64,000 nt of DNA from Limanda limanda (taxonomy: Eukaryota > Chordata > Actinopteri > Pleuronectiformes > Pleuronectidae). Below the pieces are notes generated by a model. That model saw nothing but the letters and a program-made list of their open reading frames with translations, was not told where the DNA came from and did no database searches. The stretch covers positions 372,001 through 436,000 of the forward strand of contig NW_026870603.1 of assembly GCF_963576545.1 (NCBI RefSeq), given 5' to 3'. Shown here one piece after another: positions 39,001 through 51,440 of this stretch. The position numbers were made by a program, and so were the translations under genes. The first letter of the stretch is position 1, and every line of letters starts with the position of its first letter.

Positions 39001-39790
39001 TTGAATAACTTTTTTTGTGAAGGTCGGAGAGACTTGCAAGTAGGCTCTACCCCCACTAAATGGGGTAGCGCACATCGATCGGTACCATCCTTGAGCTTCT
39101 CCGACTTTCGGAAGGGTTAGGGTTAGGGTTAGGGATGAAAGCACATAGGAGAAAGAGATATTCTTGAATAACTTTTTTTGTGAAGGTCGGAGAGACTTGG
39201 AAAGTGGTTGCATCTGGACTAATTTGGGTCCTGCAGATCGATTGGTACCATCCCCGAGCTTGTACGACCTTCGGAAGAGGTCGACCGACGAAATTCCCCC
39301 AAATCTGAGGAGATATTCTTGAATAACTTTTTTTGTGAAGGTCGGAGATACTTGCAAGTAGGCTCTACCCCCACTAAATGGGGTAGCGCACATCGATCGG
39401 TACCATCCTTGAGCTTCTCAGACTTTCGGAAGGGTTAGGGTTAGGGTTAGGGATGAAAGCACATAGGAGAAAGAGATATTCTTGAATAACTTTTTTTGTG
39501 AAGGTCGGAGAGACTTGCAAGTAGGCTCTACCCCCACTAAATGGGGTACCGCGCATCGATCGGTACCATCCTTGAGCTTCTCCGACTTTTGGAAGGGTTA
39601 GGGTTAGGGTTAGGGATGAAAGCACATAGGAGAAAGAGATATTCTTGAATAACTTTTTTTGTGAAGGTCGGAGAGACTTGGAAAGTGGTTGCATCTGGAC
39701 TAATTTGGGTCCTGCGGATCGATTGGTACCATCCTCGAGCTTGTACGACCTTCGGAAGAGGTCGACCGACGAAATTCCCCCAAATCTGAG
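33065..39790 (+). repeat. Large higher-order repeat, offset 3689 bp (23-mer)
   Basis: The block 33065 to about 36100 is repeated at 36754-39790. The two are separated by four A monomers, part of a six-A run. Shared rare markers at offset 3689 are: GAGACTTTGAAAG (about 34385 and 38074), TAGTGCGC (about 34740 and 38429), GGAGATACTTG or AGAGATACTTG (35.66 and 39.35 kb), CTTCTCAGAC and GGGGTACCGCG (about 35.86 and 39.55 kb), plus several CTACTCCC monomers. One unit is 17 A (two short) and 6 B. The second copy ends next to the only BB junction. Confidence 0.88.
36102..37079 (+). repeat. Longest A run (six consecutive A)
   Basis: Six full-length A monomers lie between two B monomers, the longest such run in the window. 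Monomers two to five are near identical GGGGTAG forms; the run sits at the junction of the two 3689-bp copies and probably grew by A-A exchange. Confidence 0.9.
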
Positions 39791-39945
39791 GAGATATTCT
39801 TGAATAACTTTTTTTGTGAAGGTCGGAGAGACTTGGAAAGTGGTTGCATCTGGACTAATTTGGGTCCTGCGGATCGATTGGTACCATCCCCGAGCTTGTA
39901 CGACCTTCGGAAGAGGTCGACCGACGAAATTCCCCCAAATCTGAG
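39636..39945 (+). repeat. BB tandem junction
   Basis: Two complete B monomers (39636-39790 and 39791-39945) are directly adjacent, the only place in the window where a B is followed by a B. The first has ATCCTCGAG in place of ATCCCCGAG. The junction is an ordinary monomer boundary (CAAATCTGAG then GAGATATTC), so it looks like unequal exchange in phase between an A and a B, or loss of an A run. Confidence 0.93.
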
Positions 39946-41543
39946 GAGATATTCTTGAATAACTTTTTTTGTGAAGGTCGGAGAGACTTGCAAGTAGGCT
40001 CTACCCCCACTAAATGGGGTAGCGCGCATCGATCGGTACCATCCTTGAGCTTCTCCGACTTTCGGAAGGGTTAGGGTTAGGGTTAGGGATGAAAGCACAT
40101 AGGAGAAAGAGATATTCTTGAATAACTTTTTTTGTGAAGGTCGGAGAGACTTGGAAAGTGGTTGCATCTGGACTAATTTGGGTCCTGCGGATCGATTGGT
40201 ACCATCCCCGAGCTTGTACGACCTTCGGAAGAGGTCGACCGACGAAATTCCCCCAAATCTGAGGAGATATTCTTGAATAACTTTTTTTGTGAAGGTCGGA
40301 GAGACTTGCAAGTAGGCTTTACCCCCACTAAATGGGGTAGCGCACATCGATCGGTACCATTCTTGAGCTTCTCCGACTTTCGGAAGGGTTAGGGTTAGGG
40401 TTAGGGATGAAAGCACATAGGAGAAAGAGATATTCTTGAATAACTTTTTTTGTGAAGGTCGGAGAGACTTGCAAGTAGGCTCTACCCCCACTAAATGGGG
40501 TAGCGCGCATCGATCGGTACCATCCTTGAGCTTCTCCGACTTTCGGAAGGGTTAGGGTTAGGGTTAGGGATGAAAGCACATAGGAGAAAGAGATATTCTT
40601 GAATAACTTTTTTTGTGAAGGTCGGAGAGACTTGGAAAGTGGTTGCATCTGCACTAATTTGGGTCCTGCGGATCGATTGGTACCATCCCCGAGCTTGTAC
40701 GACCTTCGGAAGAGGTCGACCGACGAAATTCCCCCAAATCTGAGGAGATATTCTTGAATAACTTTTTTTGTGAAGGTCGGAGAGACTTGCAAGTAGGCTC
40801 TACCCCCACTAAATGGGGTAGCGCGCATCGATCGGTACCATCCTTGAGCTTCTCCGACTTTCGGAAGGGTTAGGGTTAGGGTTAGGGATGAAAGCACATA
40901 GGAGAAAGAGATATTCTTGAATAACTTTTTTTGTGAAGGTCGGAGAGACTTGGAAAGTGGTTGCATCTGGACTAATTTGGGTCCTGCGGATCGATTGGTA
41001 CCATCCCCGAGCTTGTACGACCTTCGGAAGAGGTCGACCGACGAAATTCCCCCAAATCTGAGGAGATATTCTTGAATAACTTTTTTTGTGAAGGTCGGAG
41101 AGACTTGCAAGTAGGCTCTACCCCCACTAAATGGGGTTGCGCGCATCGATCGGTACCATCCTTGAGCTTCTCCGACTTTCGGAAGGGTTAGGGTTAGGGT
41201 TAGGGATGAAAGCACATAGGAGAAAGAGATATTCTTGAATAACTTTTTTTGTGAAGGTCGGAGAGACTTGCAAGTAGGCTCTACCCCCACTAAATGGGGT
41301 AGCGCGCATCGATCGGTACCATCCTTGAGCTTCTCCGACTTTCGGAAGGGTTAGGGTTAGGGTTAGGGATGAAAGCACATAGGAGAAAGAGATATTCTTG
41401 AATAACTTTTTTTGTGAAGGTCGGAGAGACTTGGAAAGTGGTTGCATCTGGACTAATTTGGGTCCTGCGGATCGATTGGTACCATCCCCGAGCTTGTACG
41501 ACCTTCGGAAGAGGTCGACCGACGAAATTCCCCCAAATCTGAG

Positions 41544-43781
41544 GAGATATTCTTGAATAACTTTTTTTGTGAAGGTCGGAGAGACTTGCAAGTAGGCTCT
41601 ACCCCCACTAAATGGGGTTGCGCGCATCGATCGGTACCATCCTTGAGCTTCTCCGACTTTCGGAAGGGTTAGGGTTAGGGTTAGGGATGAAAGCACATAG
41701 GAGAAAGAGATATTCTTGAATAACTTTTTTTGTGAAGGTCGGAGAGACTTGCAAGTAGGCTCTACCCCCACTAAATGGGGTAGCGCACATCGATCGGTAC
41801 AATCCTTGAGCTTCTCCGACTTTCGGAAGGGTTAGGGTTAGGGTTAGGGATGAAAGCACATAGGAGAAAGAGATATTCTTGAATAACTTTTTTTGTGAAG
41901 GTCGGAGAGACTTGGAAAGTGGTTGCATCTGGACTAATTTGGGTCCTGCAGATCGATTGGTACCATCCCCGAGCTTGTACGACCTTCGGAAGAGGTCGAC
42001 CGACGAAATTCCCCCAAATCTGAGGAGATATTCTTGAATAACTTTTTTTGTGAAGGTCGGAGAGACTTGCAAGTAGGCTCTACCCCCACTAAATGGGGTT
42101 GCGCGCATCGATCGGTACCATCCTTGAGCTTCTCCGACTTTCGTAAGGGTTAGGGTTAGGGTTAGGGATGAAAGCACATAGGAGAAAGAGATATTCTTGA
42201 ATAACTTTTTTTGTGAAGGTTGGAGAGACTTGCAAGTAGGCTCTACCCCCACTAAATGGGGTAGCGCGCATCGATCGGTACCATCCTTGAGCTTCTCCGA
42301 CTTTCGGAAGGGTTAGGGTTAGGGATGAAAGCACATAGGAGAAAGAGATATTCTTGAATAACTTTTTTTGTGAAGGTCGGAGAGACTTGCAAGTAGGCTC
42401 TACCCCCACTAAATGGGGTAGCGCACATCGATCGGTACCATCCTTGAGCTTCTCCGACTTTCGGAAGGGTTAGGGTTAGGGTTAGGGATGAAAGCACATA
42501 GGAGAAAGAGATATTCTTGAATAACTTTTTTTGTGAAGGTCGGAGAGACTTGGAAAGTGGTTGCATCTGGACTAATTTGGGTCCTGCAGATCGATTGGTA
42601 CCATCCCCGAGCTTGTACGACCTTCGGAAGAGGTCGACCGACGAAATTCCCCCAAATCTGAGGAGATATTCTTGAATAACTTTTTTTGTGAAGGTCGGAG
42701 AGACTTGCAAGTAGGCTCTACCCCCACTAAATGGGGTTGCGCGCATCGATCGGTACCATCCTTGAGCTTCTCCGACTTTCGTAAGGGTTAGGGTTAGGGT
42801 TAGGGATGAAAGCACATAGGAGAAAGAGATATTCTTGAATAACTTTTTTTGTGAAGGTCGGAGAGACTTGCAAGTAGGCTCTACCCCCACTAAATGGGGT
42901 AGCGCACATCGATCGGTACCATCCTTGAGCTTCTCCGACTTTCGGAAGGGTTAGGGTTAGGGTTAGGGATGAAAGCACATAGGAGAAAGAGATATTCTTG
43001 AATAACTTTTTTTGTGAAGGTCGGAGAGACTTGGAAAGTGGTTGCATCTGGACTAATTTGGGTCCTGCAGATCGATTGGTACCATCCCCGAGCTTGTACG
43101 ACCTTCGGAAGAGGTCGACCGACGAAATTCCCCCAAATCTGAGGAGATATTCTTGAATAACTTTTTTTGTGAAGGTCGGAGAGACTTGCAAGTAGGCTCT
43201 ACCCCCACTAAATGGGGTTGCGCGCATCGATCGGTACCATCCTTGAGCTTCTCCGACTTTCGTAAGGGTTAGGGTTAGGGTTAGGGATGAAAGCACATAG
43301 GAGAAAGAGATATTCTTGAATAACTTTTTTTGTGAAGGTTGGAGAGACTTGCAAGTAGGCTCTACCCCCACTAAATGGGGTAGCGCGCATCGATCGGTAC
43401 CATCCTTGAGCTTCTCCGACTTTCGGAAGGGTTAGGGTTAGGGATGAAAGCACATAGGAGAAAGAGATATTCTTGAATAACTTTTTTTGTGAAGGTCGGA
43501 GAGACTTGCAAGTAGGCTCTACCCCCACTAAATGGGGTAGCGCGCATCGATCGGTACCATCCTTGAGCTTCTCCGACTTTCGGAAGGGTTAGGGTTAGGG
43601 TTAGGGATGAAAGCACATAGGAGAAAGAGATATTCTTGAATAACTTTTTTTGTGAAGGTCGGAGAGACTTGGAAAGTGGTTGCATCTGGAATAATTTGGG
43701 TCCTGCGGATCGATTGGTACCATCCCCGAGCTTGTACGACCTTTGGAAGAGGTCGACCGACGAAATTCCCCCAAATCTGAG
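41544..43781 (+). repeat. Higher-order repeat, 2 x 1119 bp (7-mer)
   Basis: The copies 41544-42662 and 42663-43781 have the order A A B A A(short) A B. Shared markers are GCGCAC in the second A, TGCAGATC in the first B and CGTAAGGG in the third A. In the second copy the last B has the private variants GGAATAATTT and CCTTTGG. The length equals that of the 15.5-17.7 kb repeat because the composition is the same (5 A with one short, 2 B), but the markers differ, so it is not simply the same unit. Confidence 0.82.
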
Positions 43782-44743
43782 GAGATATTCTTGAATAACT
43801 TTTTTTGTGAAGGTCGGAGAGACTTGCAAGTAGGCTCTACCCCCACTAAATGGGGTTGCGCGCATCGATCGGTACCATCCTTGAGCTTCTCCGACTTTCG
43901 TAAGGGTTAGGGTTAGGGTTAGGGATGAAAGCACATAGGAGAAAGAGATATTCTTGAATAACTTTTTTTGTGAAGGTCGGAGAGACTTGCAAGTAGGCTC
44001 TACCCCCACTAAATGGGGTAGCGCGCATCGATCGGTACCATCCTTGAGCTTCTCCGACTTTCGGAAGGGTTAGGGTTAGGGTTAGGGATGAAAGCACATA
44101 GGAGAAAGAGATATTCTTGAATAACTTTTTTTGTGAAGGTCGGAGAGACTTGGAAAGTGGTTGCATCTGGACTAATTTGGGTCCTGCGGATCGATTGGTA
44201 CCATCCCCGAGCTTGTACGACCTTCGGAAGAGGTCGACCGACGAAATTCCCCCAAATCTGAGGAGATATTCTTGAATAACTTTTTTTGTGAAGGTCGGAG
44301 AGACTTGCAAGTAGGCTCTACCCCCACTAAATGGGGTTGCGCGCATCGATCAGTACCATCCTTGAGCTTCTCCGACTTTCGGAAGGGTTAGGGTTAGGGT
44401 TAGGGATGAAAGCACATAGGAGAAAGAGATATTCTTGAATAACTTTTTTTGTGAAGGTCGGAGAGACTTGCAAGTAGGCTCTACCCCCACTAAATGGGGT
44501 AGCGCGCATCGATCGGTACCATCCTTGAGCTTCTCCGACTTTCGGAAGGGTTAGGGTTAGGGTTAGGGATGAAAGCACATAGGAGAAAGAGATATTCTTG
44601 AATAACTTTTTTTGTGAAGGTCGGAGAGACTTGGAAAGTGGTTGCATCTGGACTAATTTGGGTCCTGCGGATCGATTGGTACCATCCCCGAGCTTGTACG
44701 ACCTTCGGAAGAGGTCGACCGACGAAATTCCCCCAAATCTGAG

Positions 44744-45862
44744 GAGATATTCTTGAATAACTTTTTTTGTGAAGGTCGGAGAGACTTGCAAGTAGGCTCT
44801 ACCCCCACTAAATGGGGTTGCGCGCATCGATCGGTACCATCCTTGAGCTTCTCCGACTTTCGGAAGGGTTAGGGTTAGGGTTAGGGATGAAAGCACATAG
44901 GAGAAAGAGATATTCTTGAATAACTTTTTTTGTGAAGGTCGGAGAGACTTGCAAGTAGGCTCTACCCCCACTAAATGGGGTAGCGCACATCGATCGGTAC
45001 CATCCTTGAGCTTCTCCGACTTTCGGAAGGGTTAGGGTTAGGGTTAGGGATGAAAGCACATAGGAGAAAGAGATATTCTTGAATAACTTTTTTTGTGAAG
45101 GTCGGAGAGACTTGGAAAGTGGTTGCATCTGGACTAATTTGGGTCCTGCAGATCGATTGGTACCATCCCCGAGCTTGTACGACCTTCGGAAGAGGTCGAC
45201 CGACGAAATTCCCCCAAATCTGAGGAGATATTCTTGAATAACTTTTTTTGTGAAGGTCGGAGAGACTTGCAAGTAGGCTCTACCCCCACTAAATGGGGTT
45301 GCGCGCATCGATCGGTACCATCCTTGAGCTTCTCCGACTTTCGTAAGGGTTAGGGTTAGGGTTAGGGATGAAAGCACATAGGAGAAAGAGATATTCTTGA
45401 ATAACTTTTTTTGTGAAGGTTGGAGAGACTTGCAAGTAGGCTCTACCCCCACTAAATGGGGTAGCGCGCATCGATCGGTACCATCCTTGAGCTTCTCCGA
45501 CTTTCGGAAGGGTTAGGGTTAGGGATGAAAGCACATAGGAGAAAGAGATATTCTTGAATAACTTTTTTTGTGAAGGTCGGAGAGACTTGCAAGTAGGCTC
45601 TACCCCCACTAAATGGGGTAGCGCGCATCGATCGGTACCATCCTTGAGCTTCTCCGACTTTCGGAAGGGTTAGGGTTAGGGTTAGGGATGAAAGCACATA
45701 GGAGAAAGAGATATTCTTGAATAACTTTTTTTGTGAAGGTCGGAGAGACTTGGAAAGTGGTTGCATCTGGACTAATTTGGGTCCTGCGGATCGATTGGTA
45801 CCATCCCCGAGCTTGTACGACCTTCGGAAGAGGTCGACCGACGAAATTCCCCCAAATCTGAG
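44744..45862 (+). repeat. Displaced third copy of the 41.5-kb 7-mer
   Basis: Matches 41544-42662 at an offset of 3200 bp: A, A with GCGCAC, B with TGCAGATC, A with CGTAAGGG, GGTTGG, short A, A, B. The CGTAAGGG A followed by a short A also recurs near 50.43 and 54.11 kb. Confidence 0.8.
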
Positions 45863-46995
45863 GAGATATTCTTGAATAACTTTTTTTGTGAAGGTCGGAG
45901 AGACTTGCAAGTAGGCTCTACCCCCACTAAATGGGGTTGCGCGCATCGATCAGTACCATCCTTGAGCTTCTCCGACTTTCGGAAGGGTTAGGGTTAGGGT
46001 TAGGGATGAAAGCACATAGGAGAAAGAGATATTCTTGAATAACTTTTTTTGTGAAGGTCGGAGAGACTTGCAAGTAGGCTCTACCCCCACTAAATGGGGT
46101 AGCGCGCATCGATCGGTACCATCCTTGAGCTTCTCCGACTTTCGGAAGGGTTAGGGTTAGGGTTAGGGATGAAAGCACATAGGAGAAAGAGATATTCTTG
46201 AATAACTTTTTTTGTGAAGGTCGGAGAGACTTGCAAGTAGGCTCTACCCCCACTAAATGGGGTAGCGCGCATCGATCGGTACCATCCTTGAGCTTCTCCG
46301 ACTTTCGGAAGGGTTAGGGTTAGGGTTAGGGATGAAAGCACATAGGAGAAAGAGATATTCTTGAATAACTTTTTTTGTGAAGGTCGGAGAGACTTGCAAG
46401 TAGGCTCTACCCCCACTAAATGGGGTAGCGCGCATCGATCGGTACCATCCTTGAGCTTCTCCGACTTTCGGAAGGGTTAGGGTTAGGGTTAGGGATGAAA
46501 GCACATAGGAGAAAGAGATATTCTTGAATAACTTTTTTTGTGAAGGTCGGAGAGACTTGGAAAGTGGTTGCATCTGGACTAATTTGGGTCCTGCGGATCG
46601 ATTGGTACCATCCCCGAGCTTGTACGACCTTCGGAAGAGGTCGACCGACGAAATTCCCCCAAATCTGAGGAGATATTCTTGAATAACTTTTTTTGTGAAG
46701 GTCGGAGAGACTTGCAAGTAGGCTCTACCCCCACTAAATGGGGTTGCGCGCATCGATCAGTACCATCCTTGAGCTTCTCCGACTTTCGGAAGGGTTAGGG
46801 TTAGGGTTAGGGATGAAAGCACATAGGAGAAAGAGATATTCTTGAATAACTTTTTTTGTGAAGGTCGGAGAGACTTGCAAGTAGGCTCTACCCCCACTAA
46901 ATGGGGTAGCGCGCATCGATCGGTACCATCCTTGAGCTTCTCCGACTTTCGGAAGGGTTAGGGTTAGGGTTAGGGATGAAAGCACATAGGAGAAA

Positions 46996-49900
46996 GAGAT
47001 ATTCTTGAATAACTTTTTTTGTGAAGGTCGGAGAGACTTGCAAGTAGGCTCTACCCCCACTAAATGGGGTAGCGCGCATCGATCGGTACCATCCTTGAGC
47101 TTCTCCGACTTTCGGAAGGGTTAGGGTTAGGGTTAGGGATGAAAGCACATAGGAGAAAGAGATATTCTTGAATAACTTTTTTTGTGAAGGTCGGAGAGAA
47201 TGGCAAGTAGGCTCTACCCCCACTAAATGGGGTAGCGCGCATCGATCGGTACCATCCTTGAGCTTCTCCGACTTTCGGAAGGGTTAGGGTTAGGGTTAGG
47301 GATGAAAGCACATAGGAGAAAGAGATATTCTTGAATAACTTTTTTTGTGAAGGTCGGAGAGACTTGGAAAGTGGTTGCATCTGGACTAATTTGGGTCCTG
47401 CGGATCGATTGGTACCATCCCCGAGCTTGTACGACCTTCGGAAGAGGTCGACCGACGAAATTCCCCCAAATCTGAGGAGATATTCTTGAATAACTTTTTT
47501 TGTGAAGGTCGGAGAGACTTGCAAGTAGGCTCTACCCCCACTAAATGGGGTAGCGCGCATCGATCGGTACCATCCTTGAGCTTCTCCGACTTTCGGAAGG
47601 GTTAGGGTTAGGGTTAGGGATGAAAGCACATAGGAGAAAGAGATATTCTTGAATAACTTTTTTTGTGAAGGTCGGAGAGACTTGGAAAGTGGTTGCATCT
47701 GGACTAATTTGGGTCCTGCGGATCGATTGGTACCATCCCCGAGCTTGTACGACCTTTGGAAGAGGTCGACCGACGAAATTCCCCCAAATCTGAGGAGATA
47801 TTCTTGAATAACTTTTTTTGTGAAGGTCGGAGAGACTTGCAAGTAGGCTCTACCCCCACTAAATGGGGTTGCGCACATCGATCGGTACCATCCTTGAGCT
47901 TCTCCGACTTTCGGAAGGGTTAGGGTTAGGGTTAGGGATGAAAGCACATAGGAGAAAGAGATATTCTTGAATAACTTTTTTTGTGAAGGTCGGAGAGACT
48001 TGCAAGTAGGCTCTACCCCCACTAAATGGGGTAGCGCGCATCGATCGGTACCATCCTTGAGCTTCTCCGACTTTCGGAAGGGTTAGGGTTAGGGTTAGGG
48101 ATGAAAGCACATAGGAGAAAGAGATATTCTTGAATAACTTTTTTTGTGAAGGTCGGAGAGACTTGGAAAGTGGTTGCATCTGGACTAATTTGGGTCCTGC
48201 GGATCGATTGGTACCATTCCCGAGCTTGTACGACCTTCGGAAGAGGTCGACCGACGAAATTCCCCCAAATCTGAGGAGATATTCTTGAATAACTTTTTTT
48301 GTGAAGGTCGGAGAGACTTGCAAGTAGGCTCTACCCCCACTAAATGGGGTTGCGCGCATCGATCAGTACCATCCTTGAGCTTCTCCGACTTTCGGAAGGG
48401 TTAGGGTTAGGGTTAGGGATGAAAGCACATAGGAGAAAGAGATATTCTTGAATAACTTTTTTTGTGAAGGTCGGAGAGACTTGCAAGTAGGCTCTACCCC
48501 CACTAAATGGGGTAGCGCGCATCGATCGGTACCATCCTTGAGCTTCTCCGACTTTCGGAAGGGTTAGGGTTAGGGTTAGGGATGAAAGCACATAGGAGAA
48601 AGAGATATTCTTGAATAACGTTTTTTGTGAAGGTCGGAGAGACTTGGAAAGTGGTTGCATCTGGACTAATTTGGGTCCTGCGGATCGATTGGTACCATCC
48701 CCGAGCTTGTACGACCTTCGGAAGAGGTCGACTGACGAAATTCCCCCAAATCTGAGGAGATATTCTTGAATAACTTTTTTTGTGAAGGTCGGAGAGACTT
48801 GCAAGTAGGCTCTACCCCCACTAAATGGGGTTGCGCGCATCGATCAGTACCATCCTTGAGCTTCTCCGACTTTCGGAAGGGTTAGGGTTAGGGTTAGGGA
48901 TGAAAGCACATAGGAGAAAGAGATATTCTTGAATAACTTTTTTTGTGAAGGTCAGAGAGACTTGCAAGTAGGCTCTACCCCCACTAAATGGGGTAGCGCG
49001 CATCGATCGGTACCATCCTTGAGCTTCTCCGACTTTCGGAAGGGTTAGGGTTAGGGTTAGGGATGAAAGCACATAGGAGAAAGAGATATTCTTGAATAAC
49101 TTTTTTTGTGAAGGTCGGAGAGACTTGCAAGTAGGCTCTACCCCCACTAAATGGGGTAGCGCGCATCGATCGGTACCATCCTTGAGCTTCTCCGACTTTC
49201 GGAAGGGTTAGGGTTAGGGTTAGGGATGAAAGCACATAGGAGAAAGAGATATTCTTGAATAACTTTTTTTGTGAAGGTCGGAGAGACTTGCAAGTAGGCT
49301 TTACCCCCACTAAATGGGGTTGCGCGCATCGATCGGTAGCATCCTTGAGCTTCTCCGACTTTCGGAAGGGTTAGGGTTAGGGTTAGGGATGAAAGCACAT
49401 AGGAGAAAGAGATATTCTTGAATAACTTTTTTTGTGAAGGTCGGAGAGACTTGGAAAGTGGTTGCATCTGGACTAATTTGGGTCCTGCGGATCGATTGGT
49501 ACCATCCCCGAGCTTGTACGACCTTCGGAAGAGGTCGACCGACGAAATTCCCCCAAATCTGAGGAGATATTCTTGAATAACTTTTTTTGTGAAGGTCGGA
49601 GAGACTTGCAAGTAGGCTCTACCCCCACTAAATGGGGTTGCGCGCATCGATCGGTACCATCCTTGAGCTTCTCCGACTTTCGTAAGGGTTAGGGTTAGGG
49701 TTAGGGATGAAAGCACATAGGAGAAAGAGATATTCTTGAATAACTTTTTTTGTGAAGGTCGGAGAGACTTGCAAGTAGGCTCTACCCCCACTAAATGGGG
49801 TAGCGCGCATCGATCGGTACCATCCTTGAGCTTCTCCGACTTTCGGAAGGGTTAGGGTTAGGGTTAGGGATGAAAGCACATAGGAGAAAGAGATATTCTT

Positions 49901-50200
49901 GAATAACTTTTTTTGTGAAGGTCGGAGAGACTTGGAAAGTGGTTGCATCTGGACTAATTTGGGTCCTGCGGATCGATTGGTACCATCCCCGAGCTTGTAC
50001 GACCTTCGGAAGAGGTCGACCGACGAAATTCCCCCAAATCTGAGGAGATATTCTTGAATAACTTTTTTTGTGAAGGTCGGAGAGACTTGCAAGTAGGCTC
50101 TACCCCCACTAAATGGGGTTGCGCGCATCGATCAGTACCATCCTTGAGCTTCTCCGACTTTCGGAAGGGTTAGGGTTAGGGTTAGGGATGAAAGCACATA
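46996..50200 (+). repeat. Left copy of a 7849-bp displaced duplication
   Basis: About 3.2 kb here matches roughly 54845-58050 in monomer order and markers: CCTTTGG in B (at 47753 and 55602), AACGTTTTTTG plus GACTGACG in B, ATCAGTACC on both sides of it, GGTAGCATCC, then CGTAAGGG. Private changes in the left copy include GAGAGAATGGC at about 47195-47205 (acttg altered to aatgg) and a GCGCAC near 47873. Edges are approximate. Confidence 0.8.
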
Positions 50201-51440
50201 GGAGAAAGAGATATTCTTGAATAACTTTTTTTGTGAAGGTCGGAGAGACTTGGAAAGTGGTTGCATCTGGACTAATTTGGGTCCTGCAGATCGATTGGTA
50301 CCATTACCGAGCTTGTACGACCTTCGGAAGAGGTCGACCGACGAAATTCCCCCAAATCTGAGGAGATATTCTTGAATAACTTTTTTTGTGAAGGTCGGAG
50401 AGACTTGCAAGTAGGCTCTACCCCCACTAAATGGGGTTGCGCGCATCGATCGGTACCATCCTTGAGCTTCTCCGACTTTCGTAAGGGTTAGGGTTAGGGT
50501 TAGGGATGAAAGCACATAGGAGAAAGAGATATTCTTGAATAACTTTTTTTGTGAAGGTTGGAGAGACTTGCAAGTAGGCTCTACCCCCACTAAATGGGGT
50601 AGCGCGCATCGATCGGTACCATCCTTGAGCTTCTCCGACTTTCGGAAGGGTTAGGGTTAGGGATGAAAGCACATAGGAGAAAGAGATATTCTTGAATAAC
50701 TTTTTTTGTGAAGGTCGGAGAGACTTGCAAGTAGGCTCTACCCCCACTAAATGGGGTAGCGCGCATCGATCGGTACCATCCTTGAGCTTCTCCGACTTTC
50801 GGAAGGGTTAGGGTTAGGGTTAGGGATGAAAGCACATAGGAGAAAGAGATATTCTTGAATAACTTTTTTTGTGAAGGTCGGAGAGACTTGGAAAGTGGTT
50901 GCATCTGGACTAATTTGGGTCCTGCGGATCGATTGGTACCATCCCCGAGCTTGTACGACCTTCGGAAGAGGTCGACCGACGAAATTCCCCCAAATCTGAG
51001 GAGATATTCTTGAATAACTTTTTTTGTGAAGGTCGGAGAGACTTGCAAGTAGGCTCTACCCCCACTAAATGGGGTTGCGCGCATCGATCAGTACCATCCT
51101 TGAGCTTCTCCGACTTTCGGAAGGGTTAGGGTTAGGGTTAGGGATGAAAGCACATAGGAGAAAGAGATATTCTTGAATAACTTTTTTTGTGAAGGTCGGA
51201 GAGACTTGCAAGTAGGCTCTACCCCCACTAAATGGGGTAGCGCGCATCGATCGGTACCATCCTTGAGCTTCTCCGACTTTCGGAAGGGTTAGGGTTAGGG
51301 TTAGGGATGAAAGCACATAGGAGAAAGAGATATTCTTGAATAACTTTTTTTGTGAAGGTCGGAGAGACTTGCAAGTAGGCTCTACCCCCACTAAATGGGG
51401 TAGCGCGCATCGATCGGTACCATCCTTGAGCTTCTCCGAC
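49564..51440 (+). repeat. Left copy of a 3681-bp displaced duplication
   Basis: About 1.9 kb recurs at 53245-55120 with identical monomer order. The key marker is CCATTACCGAG in a B (50301 and 53982), seen nowhere else in the window. CGTAAGGG, ATCAGTACC, GGTTGG and a short A also match. The pair breaks where the right-hand A is long (starting 55008) and the left is short (starting 51327). Confidence 0.85.

Noticed and set aside
47195..47205. GAGAGAATGGC as a meaningful motif change
   Set aside because: It is a single private variant in one A monomer and could be drift or a consensus error; the same applies to GATCTATTGG near 51730, CTGCACTAAT near 40650 and GGGCTAGCG near 56360.
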